NCBI RefSeq assembly: GCF_004359215.1
Contig: NW_027152022.1
Coordinates: 156,778-187,753 of the forward strand
Reading direction: 5' to 3'
From: Bremia lactucae
Lineage: Eukaryota > Oomycota > Peronosporomycetes > Peronosporales > Peronosporaceae
Length of the DNA stretch: 30,976 nucleotides
This document shows positions 27,086 through 30,976 of the stretch, one piece after another. Made by a program: the position numbers and the translations under genes. Numbering within the stretch: position 1 is the first letter of the stretch; every line of letters starts with the position of its first letter. Below the pieces are notes generated by a model. The model ran no database searches, was not told the DNA's origin, and was given only the letters and a program-made list of their open reading frames with translations.

Positions 27086-27451
27086 GACGGCCAAGTGGTG
27101 CTGCAATACTGCTCAATAAAGGAGATGAAAGCAGACATGATGACCAAGCCAATTCCTGCTGCACAGTTTGAACACCTTCGACGCATGCTAGGAGTGTTAG
27201 CACCTAGTGTCGAGTCGAGTGGGCGTGTTGGCGAGGAAGCGGCTTGACCTGACCAATAGACTACCAGTATGTACCAGTATATACCGGTAATGACGTCAGT
27301 TGATGACATCATCAGCTTCTAGTAGGTTCTATGAACTATGATTGGCTAGAAGTAATGATGGGCTTAGAGGTAGCAATAGGTTTGCGAACTAAGGACCTTA
27401 ATATATTCGCTCTGCATTTTGCTAAACTTCGCTCACTTGACCATTTCATTA
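27086..27451 (+). mobile_element. Orphan 3' end of a Copia-1 element
   Basis: It starts mid RNase H with DGQVVLQYCS, then KADMMTKPIPAAQFEHLRRM and ESSGRVGEEAA, stop. It runs through the polypurine tract into a complete LTR. Its sequence is closest to the end of El-2. The rest of the element has been replaced by gypsy sequence. Confidence 0.82.
27226..27451 (+). repeat. Copia-1 LTR (226 bp) of the orphan 3' end
   Basis: It differs from the El-5 LTR (28912-29137) by about seven substitutions and has the same length. It has one TGACGTCA and one TGACATCA. The heat-shock motif is mutated (TTCTAGTAGGTTC, 27317-27329) and the Inr is changed to TTCGCTCTG. Confidence 0.88.
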
Positions 27452-27650
27452 GTAACGAATGTCGATAGTGTGCGCTTGTAAAACCGGATTCTTGGCCAAT
27501 GCGATCGAGCCTTTATTGTCCTCGAATATCTTGACTGACTCATCCATAGTCATCTCACCAAGTTCACGCAGAGAAACTTTAAGCCAAACTGCTTCTTGCG
27601 TGGCCTCTGATATCGCCATGTATTCAGCTTCCGTTGAAGAGATCGCTACT
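27452..27650 (-). pseudogene. Inverted Copia-1 RNase H scrap
   Basis: The minus strand reads SVAISSTEAEYMAISEATQE, LRELGEMTMDESVKIFEDNK, GSIALAKNP and HTIDIRY. MTMDESVKIFEDN matches El-4 best. It is cut on both sides by LTRs in a stretch under 200 bp, and lies opposite in direction to the LTR it touches. Confidence 0.8.
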
Positions 27651-27900
27651 GAAGCCCAAGAGAGCTTAGAAGAAAGAGAGCGAAGCAAAGAGTCTGCTGT
27701 TGAGATGAAGACACTTGAGCCGAGGAAGGAATATTTGGAAGTGATTGATTTATTGAGGCTTGAACTTCTTAGTTCTTATAAGCACTCAATTCTACATACT
27801 AGGATTAACTATACTATAGCATAAGTAGCCACTATGTTTGACGGCGGTTTGAATTGAACTGGTTTGGGTTATGTACATTACCTGAAACCCACAAATCTCA
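27650..27900 (-). repeat. 3' LTR of Copia-2c
   Basis: The minus strand starts TGAGATTTGTGGGTTTCAGG. It matches 18402-18661 throughout except for the last 10 or so bases, which are replaced by the RNase H scrap. The central palindrome is mutated (TATACTATAGCATA). Confidence 0.82.
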
Positions 27901-27910
27901 ATACGCCTCC

Positions 27911-28911
27911 TCAAATTGAACTTGCTTGAATGCCGAGAGCTGCCGTTAGGTCCTTGTGGTGTGGTCCCGATAGTCCCTTGGTCATAATATCTGCCAGCAT
28001 GATCGTCGTTTCGCAGTACTTGAGCTTGACTTCACCGCGCTTTACCTCATCACGGATGTGATGGTACTTTGATGTCGATGTGCTTGGCTCGACCATGATT
28101 CACCGGATTCTTTGTCATATTTATTCACGATTGGTTATCCTCGAAGATAACAAGCTCTGGTCCTAAAACATTAGCTGCCTTCAGTATCTCAAACAGAAGA
28201 CGGTGAATCCACTTGCCTTCCTGGATGGCCAGACTTAGCGCGATGTATTCTGCCTCACTCGTCAACACAGCAATACGCTTGATTGCTTCTTGCTCCCCCA
28301 ACTTATGGAAGCACCGAGAAGCATAAACGTGAATCCCGAAGTCGACTTGCGATCAGCATGGTCGACGGCCCAGTCCGCATCAAAATACTTACAAAAGTCA
28401 ACTTTGTCGCTTAGTTGATAGCGGATCTCATGTGACTTTGTCCCTTGTAAGTAGCGAAAAATACGCGTCACTGCGATCTGATGTTCCTGCGGTGGGTTTT
28501 CCATAAAGCGCAACACATAGCCTACAGCATATGCAATGTCTGGACGCGTTGCAGTCATCAGGTGCATTAAAGCACCTACTTCCTCTCGAAACGAAGCATC
28601 CACCTTGGTTGCATCCTTGCTTGGGAGAATTCGGAGCTCAAATCAACCGGGCTGACGGTGGCCTTGCACTTTCACATACCGAAACGCTTGAGAATATCAT
28701 TGACATGGCGTTGCTGACACATAATGATACTACCATCAGGTCCGTCCAGCCCAACACGAATGTACTCTTGCCGCTGTCAGTCATCTCGAAACGCATCTTA
28801 GGGTCGATCTTCGTTCGCGCAATGAGTTTCGCTGAGCTTCCTGTCACCGGGACGTCATCCACGTAAACCAAAAGAAGTACACAAGACCATCCACAACTTT
28901 GACGTATAGAC
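27911..28911 (-). pseudogene. pol: Copia-2c RT (partial) and RNase H, broken
   Basis: From the right: MVYVDDVPVTGSSAKLIART (YVDD kept, near 28860), RFEMTDSGKSTFVLG, a frameshift, then VGALMHLMTATRPDIAYAVG (28603 down), FRYLQGTKSHEIRYQLSDKV, YFDADWAVDHADRKSTSGF and SWGSKKQSSV. After another break come VFEDNQ-type bases and STSKYHHIRDEVKRGEVKLK to LADIMTKGLSGPHHKD (28096-27911). It retains the 31 bases that Copia-2a lost near 14417. Confidence 0.84.
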
Positions 28912-29137
28912 TGTTGGCGAGGAAGCGGCTCGACCTGACCAAAAGACTACCAGTATGTACCAGTATATACCGGTAATGACGTCAGTTTATGACATCATCA
29001 GCTTCTAGAAGGTTCTATGAACTATGATTGGCTAGAAGTAATGATGGGCTTAGAGGTAGCAATAGGTTTGCGAACTAAGGACCTTAATATATTCACTTTG
29101 CATTTTGCTAAACTTCGCTCACTTGACCGTTTCATTA
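28912..29137 (+). repeat. 5' LTR of El-5 (226 bp)
   Basis: It starts TGTTGGCG and ends TTTCATTA. TGACGTCA is at 28977-28984, a TGACATCA variant follows, and the HSE-like motif is at 29003-29015. The core has TTAATATATTCACTTTGCATTTTGC: Inr TCACTTT at 29093-29099 and FPR CATTTTGC at 29101-29108, the best example in the window. Confidence 0.9.
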
Positions 29138-29145
29138 GGTTATCA

Positions 29146-29160
29146 GGTTATGAGCCCAAG
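29146..29160 (+). other. Primer binding site of El-5 with duplicated start
   Basis: GGTTATGAGCCCAAG is preceded by an extra GGTTATCA (29138-29145), so the first bases of the site occur twice. The gag ATG is at 29150. Confidence 0.75.
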
Positions 29161-30044
29161 AACCGCCTTCTTTGCCCCCAACGCTGACTTTGCCTTCGCC
29201 ATGGATTCCGCTTCGGTCACCTCTTCTCGTATCAACAAGTTTAATGGCATGAATTTTTTTATACGTGGAAGTTCAAAATGCAATTGGTACTGGAGGAGAG
29301 AGACCTGTGGGAAGTGACAAGTGGGGAGGTGAAGTTCGAGCACCTGACCAGTACGCTGGATCAGACAACTTACAAGCGTAAGTCTCGAAAGGCGCTGGCG
29401 TTCATCTGTCTTGCGATGGAAGATTCGCAGCTGCCTTTGGTCCGTTCGGCAAGTGGAGGGCACGATGCATGGTCACGGCTAGAGGGACACTTCGAGAAGA
29501 AGAGCTTGGCGAATAAGCTCTTTCTTCGTCGACGCTTCTTTACGGCCAAAATGGATGAGGATGATGATGTGCTACAGCACATTAACAAGTGAAGACCCTG
29601 ACGGAGCAGCTGGATGCAGTGGGAGCTCCAGTTAGTGAAGACGACTTCGTCATCACGCTCTTGGGAAGTCTCAGTGGTTCGTTTGCGTTCCTGATCACGG
29701 CACTGGAGTCAAGAGCAGACTCGCTGTCATGGGGCTGGTGACGTCTTGCACGAGGACATGAAACGCAAGGAACAAGGTGGCGGCATCGAGGGAGCCGCGC
29801 ACGGTCAAGGTCAAGCGTTTATGTCGAGCGATCAAGGAAAGCGCAAGGGAGTACGACAAGCGCCTGTCAAGACGAGCAGTGCATGTCATTATTGTGGTGA
29901 GCATGGACATTGGATTGCGAAGTGTCCAGTACGACTCCGCGAGGATGCGCAGCGACAGAGGTCGCAAATAGCAAATATCGCGCAAGTAGAAGATGGCTCG
30001 GGCGATTTTCTGTTTTCGGTTGGTTGTGATGCAAGTGCTTCCAA
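29150..30044 (+). pseudogene. gag: El-5 Gag, broken
   Basis: It starts MSPRTAFFAPNADFAFAMDS, then SSRINKFNGMNF. A run of seven T at about 29255-29261 shifts the frame. It resumes with LEERDLWEVTSGEVKFEHL, LVRSASGGHDAWSRLEGHF and LANKLFLRRRFFTAKM, and stops at 29590-29592 through lost bases (AAGTGAAG). A deletion near 29735 removes part of ELVTSRLLHED. The last frame (29746 on) has GQAFMSSDQGKRKG and the CCHC knuckle CHYCGEHGHWIAKC, then VEDGSGDFLFSVG in frame with protease. Confidence 0.86.
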
Positions 30045-30976
30045 GTGGGAATGTGTGTGTTGGTTGACTCAGGAGCAACGCAACACATGACGTACTCGAA
30101 AGTGTTCATGAAGAATTACAAGACTATCTCTCCAATAGATGTGCATCTCGCTGACGACGGCGTGGTCCAAGCGGTGGGAACGGGCGACATAGTGATGTCG
30201 ATAAAGACTCCGCGTGGGACTAAAAAATGTATGCTTACTGGCGCATGGCATATTCCCAAGCTTTCGCGAATTTTGTTTTCGGTTGGCTGCTTCACAAAGG
30301 ATGTTGGCCAGTTACGTTTGAGCGCGATGGTTGTTTTACGGAAACAAAAGATCTTCGCTGGAAGCTTGGAGCGCGTGAAGGCAAAGGATAGTTTAAGCTT
30401 TGCATGACGCCTATTCTGATGGATGAGGCCAATATAACAAGATCGATAGGATGCCATGGGGACATTACGTCGTACCTCTGGCCTTCGACTTGGTCACATT
30501 GGTCATGGCGGTCTTGATGCTATTGTGAGGAAAATTATGGTGTTAGCATTAACATTGCATCAGTGAAGCAGTGGGAGGTGGGTGTGTGACGGATGCTCAC
30601 TCGGTAAGCAAACGCGAGCGAGCTATGCCAAATCATCACCCGATCGTGCAAAACAAGTTCTGGGAGTCATTAACAGTGATGTATGTGGTCCCATGCAGAC
30701 GCCGATGTTCAGCGGGAAGCGCTATTTTGTCACTTTTATCGACGACAAATCACATTTTTCCAAGGTGTACTTGTTGAGTAACAAGTCGGAAGTACCTGCC
30801 AAATTTGCTGACTTTGTTGCGTTTGCTGAAACGCAAACGGGCAAGCGGGTAAAGACGATTCGCAGTGACAATGGCGGCGAGTATACTTCGCGTGATATGG
30901 CCAAGTTTTGCAGTGATCGAGGAATCGTGCAAACATTCACGCCGCCTTACACTCCTCAGTTGAACGGGGTCGCCGA
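30045..30976 (+). pseudogene. pol: El-5 protease and integrase (partial), broken
   Basis: The protease site VLVDSGATQHMTYSK has its Asp at 30066-30068; one base is lost just before it. TPRGTKKCMLTGAWHIPKLS, which El-2 lacks, is present here. Breaks follow near 30302, 30388 (TAG), 30480 and 30530. The zinc region is RLGHIGHGGL and CDGCSLGKQ in separate frames. The integrase core reads HFIDDKSHFSKVYLL-like bases, then TIRSDNGGEYTSRDMAKF and FTPPYTPQLNGVA at the window end. It is cut by the edge, so RT cannot be seen. Confidence 0.86.

Larger units (their letters stand above)
27650..28911 (-). mobile_element. Copia-2c, 3' half of a Copia-2 element
   Basis: On the minus strand: part of RT, RNase H, polypurine tract (27901-27912) and the 3' LTR (about 27650-27900). 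El-5 starts at 28912 within the RT, at the bases GTATAGAC, so El-5 probably inserted into this element. Confidence 0.83.
28912..30976 (+). mobile_element. El-5, 5' part of a Copia-1 element cut by the window end
   Basis: LTR, primer site, gag, protease and integrase up to PYTPQLNGVA, where the window stops. Gag and protease are in the same frame here, which is the likely ancestral state. Many frameshifts make this copy inactive. Confidence 0.88.

Overview
The window is a eukaryotic repeat block made almost entirely of LTR retrotransposons. I see no host gene, tRNA, rRNA or CRISPR array. The best guess for the source is an oomycete (Peronosporales-like). That rests on the look of the Ty1/copia proteins and on LTR core promoters that carry an oomycete-style Inr plus FPR pair. 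It is inference, not proof.

Four sources of sequence are mixed. (1) Copia-1: protease VDSGATQHM, gag zinc knuckle CHYCGEQGHW, LTRs of about 226-330 bp starting TGTTG. Copies are El-1 (1324-5875, nearly intact, one 873-N gap), El-2 (about 7861-12817, decayed), El-3 (18662-20496, 3' half), El-4 (20169-24155, chimeric), an orphan 3' end (27086-27451) and El-5 (28912 to the window end). (2) Copia-2: protease VDSGATHH, LTRs starting TGAGG and ending CA. Copies are 2a (13889-18661, minus strand, both LTRs), 2b (24514-25942, plus) and 2c (27650-28911, minus). (3) A rearranged Copia-2-like protease-integrase unit U, in which the integrase C-terminus is fused upstream of the protease. It is repeated head to tail with a period near 1.31 kb (U1 1-1323, U2/U3 5876-7860) and occurs once more inside El-4 (U4 21283-22528). 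(4) Two Ty3/gypsy fragments: gag at 12818-13888 and RT/RNase H/integrase at 25943-27085.

Layout from left to right: U1; El-1; U2 and U3; El-2 with a 488-bp solo-LTR-like insertion in its RT; gypsy gag; Copia-2a (minus) with a 209-bp hairpin-bearing insertion; El-3, whose 3' LTR is also the 5' LTR of El-4; a small integrase/linker fragment; Copia-2b; gypsy pol; a Copia-1 3' end; an inverted RNase H scrap; Copia-2c (minus); El-5.

Both copia families share a primer binding site that reads as the complement of an initiator-tRNA-Met anticodon arm, as in Drosophila copia. In every plus or minus copy the gag start codon lies inside that site. Copia-1 LTRs carry tandem TGACGTCA octamers, a perfect three-box heat-shock element, inverted CCAAT boxes and an Inr/FPR-like core. 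Only El-1 looks recent: its LTRs differ by one substitution and one 26-bp repeat-number change. Nearly all the rest is disabled by frameshifts, stops and truncations.
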